A stretch of DNA of 64,000 nt from Silvibacterium acidisoli (GTDB taxonomy: Bacteria > Acidobacteriota > Terriglobia > Terriglobales > Acidobacteriaceae). Below are positions 25,182-33,610 of the stretch, piece by piece; within the stretch, counting starts at the first letter, position 1, and each line of letters starts with the position of its first letter. The notes below the pieces were generated by a model that saw nothing but the letters and a program-made list of their open reading frames with translations, was not told the DNA's origin and did no database searches. The stretch is from the NCBI GenBank assembly GCA_022870745.1, contig CP085323.1, forward strand, positions 806,001 to 870,000. Direction: 5' to 3'. Position numbers and translations under genes: made by a program.

Positions 25182-25661
25182 TTAGTTTCTGGGCACCTTC
25201 ACGACGAATGCTTTGTACGTCGTTCCCTTCGGCACGATGAACTGGTGTGGTGTTCCGGCGGGCACGTGGACGATGTCGCCCGGATGCAGGGTGAGCGGTG
25301 TGCCTCCTTCTATGCTTGTTCCCGCGGTTTCTCCGTCGGCGATCTGGTGTGCGCCTACTATCGTGCCTCCGGTCATTAACGTGACGGTGCCTTCCTGCAC
25401 GAAGCTTACGTCGTCGAAGTGTGCGTGCGCCTCGGCGTGAGCGCTGGCAGTGAGCACCGACAGCTTGATGGTGTACGCCTTGTAATCGCCGAGATTGACG
25501 ATGGCGCTGCCTTTGTCCTTCGCCTTTGCGGTCAGCGTTGCGGACTGATCCTGAATGGTCTGCGCGGGGATGACTTCGGCTTTGTCTATGCTCTGGGACG
25601 GGGATTGCGCGGTCGCGATAAGCGACAGCGCGGCGGCGGCAGCAATGATCAAAGACTTCAT
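25182..25661 (-). CDS. Exported cupin-domain protein
   Basis: The ATG at 25661 is preceded by AGGAG and gives a 159-residue protein with a signal peptide (SLIIAAAAALSLIATAQ). A single cupin barrel follows, with HAEAHAHFDDVSFVQEGTVTLMTGG as motif 1 (two His and the Glu) and GDIVHVPAGTPHQFIVPKG as motif 2. These residues bind a divalent metal in active cupins. The function may be isomerase-like or binding; the family is too broad to say. It lies 15 bases downstream of the exported enolase-superfamily gene and is probably in its operon, which suggests a sugar-acid role. Confidence 0.8.
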   Translation of the reverse strand: MKSLIIAAAAALSLIATAQSPSQSIDKAEVIPAQTIQDQSATLTAKAKDKGSAIVNLGDYKAYTIKLSVLTASAHAEAHAHFDDVSFVQEGTVTLMTGGTIVGAHQIADGETAGTSIEGGTPLTLHPGDIVHVPAGTPHQFIVPKGTTYKAFVVKVPRN

Positions 25662-25675
25662 GAGGCTCCTGTGTT

Positions 25676-27031
25676 TTAGCTGAAGACTGCGTCGTCCCAG
25701 GACTGCTTTTCGTTCCACTGATCGGTGGGCTCGAAATAGCCGGTTCCGGGTTTGAGGTGTTTGCGAACCATGTCTTCGTTCAAGGTGACGCCGAGGCCGG
25801 GGCCTTCGGGGACCTTGATGAAGCCCTTGTTGACGATGGGTTTTTCAACGCCCTCTACGAGATCGGCCCACCAGGGCACGTCGAGCGAATGATTCTCGAG
25901 CGCTAGAAAGTTCTGCGTGGCTGCGGCGCAGTGTACGTTGGCCATGCAGCAGACGGGCGTTCCAGCAAAGTGCATGGCCATGGGAACTCCGTACTTGAAG
26001 GCCATGTCTCCGATCTGATGGGTTTGCAGAATGCCGCCCGAGGTTGCGAGGTCGGGATGGATCTTGCTGACGGCGTGGTTGGCGCAGAGTTTCTCGAAGT
26101 CGGCGATGTCGTAGATATCTTCGCCGGTGATGGTGGGCGTCGGCATGGAGTCGGTGATGTGCTTGAGCATGTCGGTGTAATACCAGGGCACTACATCTTC
26201 CATCCATTCGAGATTGAACTTCTCGTATGCTTTGCCGAGGCGAATGACGGAGTTGGGTCCGATGTGGCCGAGGTGGTCCATCGAGAGCGGAATCTCCATG
26301 CCGATGGCGTCGCGCACGGCGGCTACGTACTCGCAAAGACGATCGATGCCTTTGTCGGTGACCTCTGTCGCTGTGAATGGGTGCGGCAGATCGTGCTGCT
26401 CCCAGCGGGACTGGCCCGAGGGCTGCATCACGGTGTTCGGAATGCCTTCGAGGACGTTGATGCCGAGATCCATCTTGATCCAGGTGAGGCCCATGACTTC
26501 TTTGCGCTCTTTCGCGCGCTGGCCGTATTCCTTGGGGTCCATCGACTCTGTTGTGTCGGCGTAGACGCGAACCCTGTCGCGCCACTTGCCTCCGAGCATT
26601 TGATAGATGGGGATGTTGTAGACCTTGCCTGCGATATCCCACAGGGCCATCTCGATGGCGACGACTCCGCCGGCCTGGCGGGATGGTCCGCCGAACTGCT
26701 GCAGCTTGTTGAAGAGGTAGGTGATGTTCAACGGGTTCTCGCCGAGGATTCGGCTCTTGAGAACCAGCGCGTAGTTGGGTCCGGCGATGTCGCGGATTTC
26801 TCCAAGGCCGTAGACGCCCTGATTGGTATCGATACGAATCAGTACGCAGGGGCTTGGACCGGGCTTTACGACGATGGCGTAACGGAGGTCGGTGATCTTG
26901 AGATCAGATGGGCTGGAATGCGTGTTGACGTTTTGAAAGAGCGGACGCGGCTCGGCGATAGCTGTGCTGCCGAGAACTCCGCCAGCCAAGGCAGCGGCAG
27001 AGCCTTTGAGAAGCCTTCTGCGATTCATCAT
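25676..27031 (-). CDS. Tat-exported enolase-superfamily sugar-acid dehydratase
   Basis: The start is set at the ATG at 27031 (a second ATG follows at once), which places the twin-arginine signal (NRRRLLKGSAAALAGG) at the N-terminus of a 451-residue protein. The mandelate racemase/muconate-lactonising fold is clear: a capping domain, then WIKMDLG, SMDHLGHIG, EWMEDVVPWY, TGEDIYD and AMHFAGTP in barrel order, giving the Asp/Glu/Glu metal ligands. The classical KxK base motif reads KMD, so it resembles the dehydratase branches (mannonate or galactonate type) more than racemases. Export of this normally cytoplasmic family is unusual. An exported cupin follows, and KDG-pathway genes lie next to it on the other strand. 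Confidence 0.8.
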   Translation of the reverse strand: MMNRRRLLKGSAAALAGGVLGSTAIAEPRPLFQNVNTHSSPSDLKITDLRYAIVVKPGPSPCVLIRIDTNQGVYGLGEIRDIAGPNYALVLKSRILGENPLNITYLFNKLQQFGGPSRQAGGVVAIEMALWDIAGKVYNIPIYQMLGGKWRDRVRVYADTTESMDPKEYGQRAKERKEVMGLTWIKMDLGINVLEGIPNTVMQPSGQSRWEQHDLPHPFTATEVTDKGIDRLCEYVAAVRDAIGMEIPLSMDHLGHIGPNSVIRLGKAYEKFNLEWMEDVVPWYYTDMLKHITDSMPTPTITGEDIYDIADFEKLCANHAVSKIHPDLATSGGILQTHQIGDMAFKYGVPMAMHFAGTPVCCMANVHCAAATQNFLALENHSLDVPWWADLVEGVEKPIVNKGFIKVPEGPGLGVTLNEDMVRKHLKPGTGYFEPTDQWNEKQSWDDAVFS

Positions 27032-27417
27032 GAATGATCTGTTGTTGAACACCGGATCGATCTCCCCATAAAAGAAACAGATGAACTGCCTCCAAGAGTT
27101 GCCAGAGTGCGAGAACATGGTTGGCCGTGGGAACGATACCGGATGCGACAAAAAGCGATCCCTGCGGCGTTTATGAAAATGAGTTGGCGAAACGACGGCA
27201 TTCCTTATATGCGTGGGGAAAATCCGCTGTCAATCGGAAACGGCGCGTATCGGGAGGCAACACGCTCATACGCTGCCGTTAACTCCCTAAAGAATGACAA
27301 TTGACATCTACGGTTTCTGCAAGAAACGATTGACTTTATGCTCAGTTTCAACAAAGATTCTGGCAGACTCGGCATGGTTGACGAGCGTTATCTCATAAAC
27401 TGAAATGGTGTAGCACA
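27032..27417. other. Divergent intergenic region before the IclR regulator
   Basis: No gene is supported in this stretch between the exported dehydratase (-) and the IclR gene (+). The last 110 bases are AT-rich, with TTGACATCTACGG at 27301 and further TTGACT and TTGACG steps, but no well-spaced -10 box stands out. An IclR operator is expected here and could not be identified. Confidence 0.4.
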
Positions 27418-28233
27418 ATGCGAGACAGCGGCGCTCGAGAGACTTATAAACTACAGGCACTGGACCGGGCTTTTTCGATTCTCGATCTGCTGGGCGAGAG
27501 TTCGATTCCCATGGGGCTGGGCGAAGTGGCCGACAGCCTGGGGCTGCATAAGAGCACGGCCCACCGCTTTCTGATGGTGCTGGAACGGCATCGGATGGTG
27601 GATCGCACGAGCTCAGGGAAATTCCGGCTCGGCCTGCGTTTGTTCGACTATGGAAATCGCGCCATCGATCAATACGACCTGCGCGACTGTGCGCAACGGC
27701 ACCTGCGCAAGCTGGTGCAGGAAGTGGAAGAGACAGCGCATCTTTGCGTTCTCGAAAACATGCACATGGTGTACATCGATAAGCTGGAGCCGGAGCGTAG
27801 TGTGCGCATGATCTCGCGTGTGGGTTCTACAAGTCCGGTTCATTGCACGGCGGTCGGGAAGGCGATTCTCGCCGCAATGACGCCGGAAGAAGCGAACGAC
27901 GTTGTGAAGCAGTTGAAGCTGGGTAAGTTCACGCGCAAAACACTGGTGACGCGCGAGGCACTGCTGCAGGAACTGCCGCGCACCAAGAGGCGCGGTTATG
28001 CAATCGACGACGAGGAACGCGAAGAAGGTGTGCGCTGTGTCGCGGTGGCGATACTCGATGGCAAAGAAAGCCCGGTAGCGGCAATCAGTATTTCAGGACC
28101 GACCTTTCGCATGACGGCCAAGAAGGTCACGTTCTTTGTCGAAAAGCTGTCGGCGTGCGCGCAGGGGATTCGCAAAGACATGGGATATCTTCCGCGCAAG
28201 GAACGCTCACTTAAACCGGCATCGAATGCCTGA
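27418..28233 (+). CDS. IclR-family transcriptional regulator (KdgR-like context)
   Basis: A 271-residue protein with an N-terminal winged helix-turn-helix (MGLGEVADSLGLHKSTAHRF, about residues 32-51) and the IclR effector domain, including HLCVLENMHMVYIDKL, HCTAVGKAILAAM and GYAIDDEEREEGVRCVAVAI. IclR proteins such as KdgR sense small acids, and KdgR senses KDG. The KDG kinase and KDPG aldolase genes are directly downstream and the exported dehydratase is divergent, so control of sugar-acid catabolism is the natural inference. A weak hairpin (28243-28259) followed by Ts separates it from the kinase gene. Confidence 0.88.
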   Translation: MRDSGARETYKLQALDRAFSILDLLGESSIPMGLGEVADSLGLHKSTAHRFLMVLERHRMVDRTSSGKFRLGLRLFDYGNRAIDQYDLRDCAQRHLRKLVQEVEETAHLCVLENMHMVYIDKLEPERSVRMISRVGSTSPVHCTAVGKAILAAMTPEEANDVVKQLKLGKFTRKTLVTREALLQELPRTKRRGYAIDDEEREEGVRCVAVAILDGKESPVAAISISGPTFRMTAKKVTFFVEKLSACAQGIRKDMGYLPRKERSLKPASNA

Positions 28234-28275
28234 CGCTGGTCTTCCCGTTGAAGGCGGGATTTCTTTTTAGACTCT

Positions 28276-29370
28276 ATGGAAGCACTCTCAATCCGAAAAA
28301 CAGAAGACGTACGCTGGGACGCAATCAGCCTGGGTGAAGTGATGCTGCGGCTCGATCCAGGCGAAGGGCGCATTCACACGGCCAGACAGTTTGCCGCATG
28401 GGAAGGCGGCGGCGAATACAACGTGGCTCGTGGCCTGCGCCGTTGCTTTGGACTGCGCACGGCGATTGTCACCGCGTTTGCAGACAACCCGATCGGTCGA
28501 TTGATCGAAGACTTCATCCTGCAGGGCGGGGTCGATACTTCGCTGATCCGCTGGGTCGATTACGACGGCATCGGCCGCACGGTCCGCAACGGTTTGAACT
28601 TCGTCGAGCGCGGCTTTGGCATACGCGCTGCTGCAGGCTGCTCTGATCGTGGACACACTGCGATCTCGCAGGTGAAGCCTGGCGATTTCGACTTCAGCAA
28701 TATCTTTGGCGCAAAGAATGGCGCACGCTGGCTGCATACGGGCGGCATCTTTGCAGCGCTGTCCTCTTCGACTCCTGAAGTGGCTTTTGAAGCTCTCGAT
28801 GCGGCGCGTGCTGCGGGAACGATTACATCCTTCGATCTGAACTATCGGGAATCGCTTTGGAAGTCTATTGGCGGCACTGCGAAAGCTCAGGAAGTCTATC
28901 GTGCGCTGGTCGGCAAGGTCGATGTGCTGTTCGGCAATGAAGAGGCTTTTGCCTCGATGCTTGGGATCAGGCCTGACGGCGGGGACGCTGAGACGGATCA
29001 CCTGGTGCGAAACGAGAACGCGTTCCGGGCAGTGGCTGCTGCTTATCCCAACCTGAAGCTGGTGACGACCACGCTGCGCGCTACGCATTCCGCCTCACGA
29101 AATGCCTGGGGAGGCCTCGCGCTTTACCAGGACGAGATGGTTCTGGTGCCGCTGCAGGAGGTCGAAATTCTTGACCGCGTGGGCGGCGGTGACTCGTTTG
29201 CATCGGGACTGATCTACGGCCTGCTGAAAGGCGAGTCGATACAGTGGGCACTCGAATGTGGAGTCGCGCACGGTGCGCTTGCGATGACGACGCCCGGCGA
29301 CAACAGCATGGCAACCCTCGCAGAGGTAAGACGCGTGATGCAGGGCAGCTCGGCTTACATCATCCGATAA
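28276..29370 (+). CDS. kdgK: PfkB-family 2-keto-3-deoxygluconate kinase
   Basis: A 364-residue ribokinase-family kinase. The opening SLGEVMLRLDPGEGRIHTARQF and EGGGEYNVARGLRR match KDG kinases, and DRVGGGDSFASGLIYGL carries the catalytic Asp. The product would be KDPG, the substrate of the aldolase encoded 16 bases downstream. It lies after an IclR regulator. It differs from the kinase at 9259, whose motifs and neighbours place it in the galactosamine pathway. A fructokinase-like activity cannot be excluded, but the KDG reading is well supported by context. Confidence 0.85.
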   Translation: MEALSIRKTEDVRWDAISLGEVMLRLDPGEGRIHTARQFAAWEGGGEYNVARGLRRCFGLRTAIVTAFADNPIGRLIEDFILQGGVDTSLIRWVDYDGIGRTVRNGLNFVERGFGIRAAAGCSDRGHTAISQVKPGDFDFSNIFGAKNGARWLHTGGIFAALSSSTPEVAFEALDAARAAGTITSFDLNYRESLWKSIGGTAKAQEVYRALVGKVDVLFGNEEAFASMLGIRPDGGDAETDHLVRNENAFRAVAAAYPNLKLVTTTLRATHSASRNAWGGLALYQDEMVLVPLQEVEILDRVGGGDSFASGLIYGLLKGESIQWALECGVAHGALAMTTPGDNSMATLAEVRRVMQGSSAYIIR

Positions 29371-29386
29371 ACGACAGGAAGAGAAG

Positions 29387-30028
29387 ATGGCAAATCCAGT
29401 AATCGAACAAATGAAAAGCGCGGGGCTGATTCCCGTGCTGCGCGGCTCGCAACAGGATGCATACGCCCTGGTGGAAGCAATGGTCGCAGGCGGCATCACG
29501 GTGATGGAAGTGACGATGACCGTTCCGGGCGCGGTGGACGTGCTGCGGAAGCTGAAGGACATTTACGGAGACAGGCTTCTGCTTGGCTCCGGCACGGTTA
29601 CAACAGTCGAGCAGTGCGTGGCCACCATCGAAGCAGGAGCAGAGTTCGTCGTCAGCCCGAGTCTGCACCTCGATGTGATCGCGAAGACGAAGGAACTGGG
29701 TAAGGTATCGATGCCGGGCGGACTCACTCCCACAGAGGTAATTACTGCGTGGAACGCGGGTGCAGATTTTGTGAAGATCTTTCCCTGCTCGGCGATGGGC
29801 GGCGCGAGCTACCTGAAGGCGTTGAAAGCCCCGTTTCCTCAGCTGAAGTTGATTCCTACCGGCGGCGTTACGGTCGACACTGCTGCTGACTTCATAAGAG
29901 CCGGCGCCGAGGCGCTGGGGGTTGGCTCTGATCTTGTGAACGCCGCAGCCGTCAAGAATGGAACACCTGAAATCATCACTAAGACCGCCCGGGCTTACGT
30001 TGAGGCGATTGCCAAGGCGCGCGCCTAA
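29387..30028 (+). CDS. eda: KDPG aldolase (Eda-like)
   Basis: A 213-residue class I aldolase of the usual length, with AGGAAGAG as ribosome site. The Schiff-base Lys130 sits in GADFVKIFPCSAMGG, and IPVLRG, GSGTV, SPSL and PTGGV are present in order. It splits KDPG into pyruvate and glyceraldehyde-3-phosphate. One oddity is that the segment after Glu41 reads EVTMTVPGAV where the Escherichia coli enzyme has EVTLRT, so the Arg after the active-site Glu is missing. This may mean a shifted substrate preference. It forms an operon with the kinase and ends at a clear terminator. Confidence 0.88.
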   Translation: MANPVIEQMKSAGLIPVLRGSQQDAYALVEAMVAGGITVMEVTMTVPGAVDVLRKLKDIYGDRLLLGSGTVTTVEQCVATIEAGAEFVVSPSLHLDVIAKTKELGKVSMPGGLTPTEVITAWNAGADFVKIFPCSAMGGASYLKALKAPFPQLKLIPTGGVTVDTAADFIRAGAEALGVGSDLVNAAAVKNGTPEIITKTARAYVEAIAKARA

Positions 30029-30047
30029 GCTTAATACAACTCACGAC

Positions 30048-30081
30048 AATGCCTCCGCAGTGCGTTGCGGGGGCATTTCTG
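30048..30081 (+). terminator. Intrinsic terminator after eda
   Basis: A 12-bp stem with one G-U pair (30048-30059 with 30066-30077) has a six-base loop and ends in a short T-run. Confidence 0.75.
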
Positions 30082-30097
30082 TTTGCCGCCTTTCGCT

Positions 30098-31237
30098 TTA
30101 TCCCTTTTCGAGAATCAGCGCCGCCTGCAGCATAGCCTTGGCGTAGGCGATGTCGTAGAGATCACCTGCGTATCCGCCACCGCCAGGATAGCCGGGGATG
30201 GGACCCCGCTCGCGATCGTATTCGATGGCTCGCGGGTGTTCGGGGTAGAACTCGCGCGTATACTTCACCCGGACCATTTCGCGCATCACTGCGAGCATGT
30301 TCACGTCGCCTTCGTCGATGAAGCCTTCGTCGTACTTCACATACGGTTTTTCGATGTGAGGGTTGCGGTAGTGAATGTGATTGATGCGATCGCGAGAGCC
30401 AAAATAACGACAGACTTCTACTGGATCTTCTCCTAGTTCACGTGTCACTCCGCAGTCGAAGGTGATGCCGTTAGCCGGGCTGTTCACGATTTCAATCAGG
30501 TGCTTCCATCCGGCGAGGGTCGCCATGATCTGCTCTGAACCGCGGCTTAGCGGCACGGGAGGATCGTTCGGATGTAGTGCGAGGCGCACATTGGCTTTCT
30601 CTGCAGTGGGCACAACGGCCTTCAGGAAATAGGTCAGGTTCTCCCACATTTCTTTCGCCGTGTGCGTGCCTTCTTCGGGAAGTGGTGGAAAATTCTTCAT
30701 CCGGTCATAGTCCATGCCGGTAAGTCCTGCGCCTCCGCGGCCAGTCTGCTCGTAATAGCCTTCCATTGCGCGATGGGCGTAAAAGTTATACTCGACGACC
30801 GGGATGCCGACCTTCCCTGCTGCCTGGATCGACAGCCTGACCTTTTCTATCTCTTCATCGCGTCCGGGCTTGCCGTAGATCGTCTTCGGGAAACCGGAGA
30901 TCATCAGGTTTCCGAGTGTTACGCCGGCAGCTTTCAACTTATCTACGATTGGTTGAAGCTTTTCGGCGCCCCAGGGGATTTCGGGGCCTCCGGCAAGGAC
31001 GTGGTAGACGCCGATTTGCACGACTCCGCGAATGGCTTTGTCTGTGACTCCATCGCGCAGGCTGATGGCTGTTGCGATTTTGGGGGTGTCTTCGCTCTCC
31101 TGCGGCATTCCGTTGCCGAGCCACCAGGGCTTCTTGTCTGCCTGGGCTGTGGCGACAAGCGGCACGAGGGCCGGAGCGAGGACGGAGGAGGCGATGCTTT
31201 TGAGGGCACTTCTTCGCGAGAGACTGCGCTTTATCAA
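30098..31237 (-). CDS. Exported mannonate-dehydratase-like (UxuA family) protein
   Basis: A TTG start at 31237 is chosen because AGGAG lies six bases upstream, and the product then opens with a twin-arginine-like signal (SLSRRSALKSIASSVLAPALVPLVATAQ). The 379-residue protein carries the UxuA-type xylose-isomerase-like barrel, with YEQTGRGGAGLTGMDYD, RLALHPNDPPVP near the middle and FDCGVTRELGEDPVEV and HIHYRNPH toward the end. UxuA dehydrates D-mannonate to KDG in the cytoplasm. Here the signal places the enzyme outside the inner membrane. KDG kinase and aldolase lie next to it on the opposite strand. An epimerase-type role within the same fold remains possible. Confidence 0.8.
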   Translation of the reverse strand: MIKRSLSRRSALKSIASSVLAPALVPLVATAQADKKPWWLGNGMPQESEDTPKIATAISLRDGVTDKAIRGVVQIGVYHVLAGGPEIPWGAEKLQPIVDKLKAAGVTLGNLMISGFPKTIYGKPGRDEEIEKVRLSIQAAGKVGIPVVEYNFYAHRAMEGYYEQTGRGGAGLTGMDYDRMKNFPPLPEEGTHTAKEMWENLTYFLKAVVPTAEKANVRLALHPNDPPVPLSRGSEQIMATLAGWKHLIEIVNSPANGITFDCGVTRELGEDPVEVCRYFGSRDRINHIHYRNPHIEKPYVKYDEGFIDEGDVNMLAVMREMVRVKYTREFYPEHPRAIEYDRERGPIPGYPGGGGYAGDLYDIAYAKAMLQAALILEKG

Positions 31238-31548
31238 TGGACACTCCTGCGGTCTCGGATTCTGACACACCAAAGCTCCCTGGTCCAGACTTCTGATTGT
31301 CTTATATGGTGAGACCCTCTCTCAGAGTTGAACGGTTAAGGCGTTGACATGACTGTGAGCCACGGCTTAGCTTAGGCCGTCGGCGATTCTTTCGCGGATG
31401 CTGCGATGAACGTGTCCTGAGTGGCTCGCTTTGACGGGACAGTGACTTTCTAACGGTTTTTTGCAAAGATCGATCTATTCCGGATTCGATTCAGGCGTAC
31501 AAACACATCCGCCAGCTTAGAGGCGGCCAGAATATGGGGAAGAACTGC
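31238..31548. promoter_or_regulatory. Divergent intergenic region before the RraA-like gene
   Basis: No gene is seen. A TTGACA at 31344 is followed 17 bases later by TTAGCT, a weak promoter candidate toward the + strand, and overlaps a palindrome-like CGGCTTAGCTTAGGCCG. The RraA-like gene has a GGGGAAG ribosome site at 31536-31542. Confidence 0.3.
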
Positions 31549-32490
31549 ATGAAGAAGCTGTTGGTTGCTGTATTCGCACTCTGCACTCTGCTTGGCGGCT
31601 CGAATGCCTGGGCACAGGTGAAGCTCTCAAAAGAACAGATAGTCTTTTATACCTCCGACTGGAAGGGCGACCGCTTTCCGGATGGACGGCCGAAGCTGCC
31701 GGATGACCTGCTGAAGCGCGCTCTCGATATGACGATCGAGGACGTGTGGGACTTTCTCCGGTCGCATGGATATCACAACCAGTTTGAGGGTGGATGGCAG
31801 GCACTGCACATCGACAAGCCCTTTGCGGGCCGCGCACTGACGGCGCAGTACATGCCGACCCGGCCCGACATGGCCAAGGCTATCGCGGCGGAAGGCAAGT
31901 CGGAGGGCCGGGTGAGCGGCACGAACAGCTGGCCGATTGCCGAACTGCAGATTGGCGATGTGTATGTGGCCGATGGATTCGGCAAGATCATCGATGGCAC
32001 GCTGATCGGCTCGAACCTTGGCAATGGCATCGCGGCGCACACGCATACGGGATTCGTCTTCGATGGCGGCATTCGCGACCAGGAAGAGAATCGCGAGATT
32101 CCTAATTTCAACGGCTTTTATCGCGGCTACGATCCTTCGTTCTGGGTGGACATGGAGCTTACCTCGATCAATGCACCGGTGCGCATCGGCCGCGCGGTTG
32201 TGTTGCCCGGCGACCTGGTGCTGGCCAAACCGGAGGGTGTGATCTTCATTCCAGCGATCATCGCCGAAGAGGCGATCAGCTCTGCCGAATTCACGGCGCT
32301 GCGCGACGAATACAACTTCGAACTGAACAAGAGCGGCGCAAACGGTGGGAAGTTCGAGGGCGGATGGGATGCAAAGAAATTCGATGGTTTCGAGAAGTGG
32401 ATCAACGCGCATCCGGATAAGGTAAAGATGCCGCGCAAGGAGTTCGACGATCTGCTGGCGAAGGCTCGGGGCGAGAAGAATAACGACTAA
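31549..32490 (+). CDS. Exported RraA-family protein (aldolase-like fold)
   Basis: The ATG at 31549 has a strong GGGGAAG ribosome site and begins a signal peptide (KKLLVAVFALCTLLGGSNAWAQ). The 313-residue product then follows the RraA/HMG-aldolase fold: LQIGDVYVADGFGKIIDGTLIGSNLGNGIAAHTHTGFVFDGGIRDQEE, where the GGIRD element carries the metal and substrate Arg-Asp. Family members include oxaloacetate decarboxylase and HMG/CHA aldolases as well as the RNase E inhibitor RraA. An exported copy is not likely to act on RNase E. The nearby uronate/KDG genes suggest a keto-acid aldolase or decarboxylase. It ends at a strong terminator. Confidence 0.78.
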   Translation: MKKLLVAVFALCTLLGGSNAWAQVKLSKEQIVFYTSDWKGDRFPDGRPKLPDDLLKRALDMTIEDVWDFLRSHGYHNQFEGGWQALHIDKPFAGRALTAQYMPTRPDMAKAIAAEGKSEGRVSGTNSWPIAELQIGDVYVADGFGKIIDGTLIGSNLGNGIAAHTHTGFVFDGGIRDQEENREIPNFNGFYRGYDPSFWVDMELTSINAPVRIGRAVVLPGDLVLAKPEGVIFIPAIIAEEAISSAEFTALRDEYNFELNKSGANGGKFEGGWDAKKFDGFEKWINAHPDKVKMPRKEFDDLLAKARGEKNND

Positions 32491-32505
32491 CCGGATCGCC
32501 TCATG

Positions 32506-32538
32506 AAAAAGGAGCTGCCTGATGGCAGCTCCTTTTTT
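32506..32538. terminator. Bidirectional terminator between the RraA-like and sodC genes
   Basis: A perfect stem of 14 bp (AAAAAGGAGCTGCC with GGCAGCTCCTTTTT) with a four-base loop TGAT and A/T tracts on both sides. Confidence 0.9.
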
Positions 32539-32553
32539 CTTTGCAGGAAACGC

Positions 32554-33075
32554 TTACTTAATGACGGCGCAGGCAACGCGTGCACCTGACCCGCCGATGG
32601 GCTGCGTCTTGTAATCGTCAGGGCTCGCGTGGATCACGACTGCTGCTCCGTCGGCATCGAGCAGTGCGGGCTTCCCGTTATCACCCTTGAGTGAAACCAG
32701 CGTGGAGTAGACTTCGACGGTAGCGCTGCCATCTGCATTCACATACAGGTTGGGAAGATCGCCGGCGTCGTTGGCGTCTGCATTCATGATGCCGTGCACG
32801 ACCGGGGTTGTGGAGTGAACGTGCGCGCCGGCGCTCTTGAAAGCCGCGTCGCTGCAATCTCCCTTTTCGTGGAAATGCATGCCATGCCATCCAGGCGTGA
32901 GACCCTTTGCTTCGACGCGAAGCAGCACGCCTTTGGGCAGACCCGTAACGGTGATGGTTCCGATGGAAGAACCACCTGCATTCTTCAGCTCGCCGGTGTG
33001 GGCGTCGGGCGCCTGCGCGGGAAGCGCAGACACGGTTACCAGGGTAAGAGCGACTGCCAGTGTGCCGCGGATCAT
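32554..33075 (-). CDS. sodC: Periplasmic Cu/Zn superoxide dismutase
   Basis: A 173-residue protein with a signal peptide (TLAVALTLVTVSALPAQA). All metal ligands are in place: HGMHFHEKGDC (His67 and His69 for Cu), the loop with His85, His87 and His94, Asp105 in AGDLPN for Zn, and His149 in VIHASPDDY. Cys74 and Cys169 can form the conserved disulfide, and the C-terminal GGSGARVACAVI is present. The enzyme removes superoxide in the periplasm. It stands alone, convergent with the RraA-like gene and sharing its terminator. Confidence 0.93.
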   Translation of the reverse strand: MIRGTLAVALTLVTVSALPAQAPDAHTGELKNAGGSSIGTITVTGLPKGVLLRVEAKGLTPGWHGMHFHEKGDCSDAAFKSAGAHVHSTTPVVHGIMNADANDAGDLPNLYVNADGSATVEVYSTLVSLKGDNGKPALLDADGAAVVIHASPDDYKTQPIGGSGARVACAVIK

Positions 33076-33329
33076 TGCTTGACCTTTCTGAAACCTTGTA
33101 TTGACCGGCCTTTATCGATGCTTCCGGAAGACCGGCCTCGCATTGATGATACCTGCAACATGTTGATCCCGGGTTTCGAAACGATCCGGATCCCGGTTGG
33201 CCTGGCGGCCGGTGATTGGCCATAGCCTGGGAGACAATTTCTTAGATTGCGCGCCACTTCGCCGGACTTTCGGCACAGCTCTTTCGGAGTATTCGCCGCT
33301 CAGCTTTAGTTGTATGTTCGATAACGGCA

Positions 33330-33593
33330 TACGTCGCTACACTTATTACAAATAACAGCCTGATCAATTGAGGAAAGAGCTGGTCGCCAGTTGGCCAAGT
33401 CTGCCGCTGGTGTATCCAGGCAGGCCCACGCCGGGCCACCTGTTATCGCGGAGGATAACAGCGGCAGCGACAAAGGGGGCATTGGTTTTTTGGAGTTTCC
33501 ACACGGACGAGAGCGGCGTCGTGCGGTTGTACACCCATCCGCTTCATAGACACTGATAGACTGCGCCAGCAAGATTGGCGCAGTCTTTTTTTT
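33330..33593 (+). ncRNA. Candidate structured non-coding RNA (no known family assigned)
   Basis: No protein gene fits here. The sequence can fold into a three-way junction: an outer helix TGCCGC (33401-33406) with GCGGCA (33460-33465), a GGCCC-ACGCC-GGGCC hairpin (33423-33437), and a perfect CTGTTATC/GATAACAG hairpin (33440-33461, sharing its last base pairs with the outer helix). It ends in a strong terminator at 33558-33593. The GH51 gene downstream has its own promoter after that terminator, so this transcript would be separate from the mRNA. The 5' end is uncertain; TACACT at 33338 is a possible -10 box. A regulatory leader is the alternative. Confidence 0.45.
33558..33593 (+). terminator. 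Strong intrinsic terminator with no protein gene upstream
   Basis: A perfect 11-bp stem (33558-33568 with 33576-33586) and seven-base loop is followed by a run of seven or more Ts. The nearest + strand protein gene upstream ends 1 kb away, past its own terminator. Confidence 0.9.
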
Positions 33594-33610
33594 CTGCCGC
33601 ACAGCATCTG

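Noticed and set aside
25931-27037. A 368-codon open frame on the + strand
   Set aside because: It is antisense to the enolase-superfamily gene, which has a full set of motifs.
33368-33556. A 62-codon open frame on the + strand
   Set aside because: It has no ribosome site and lies across the helices of the candidate structured RNA. The product has no recognisable feature.
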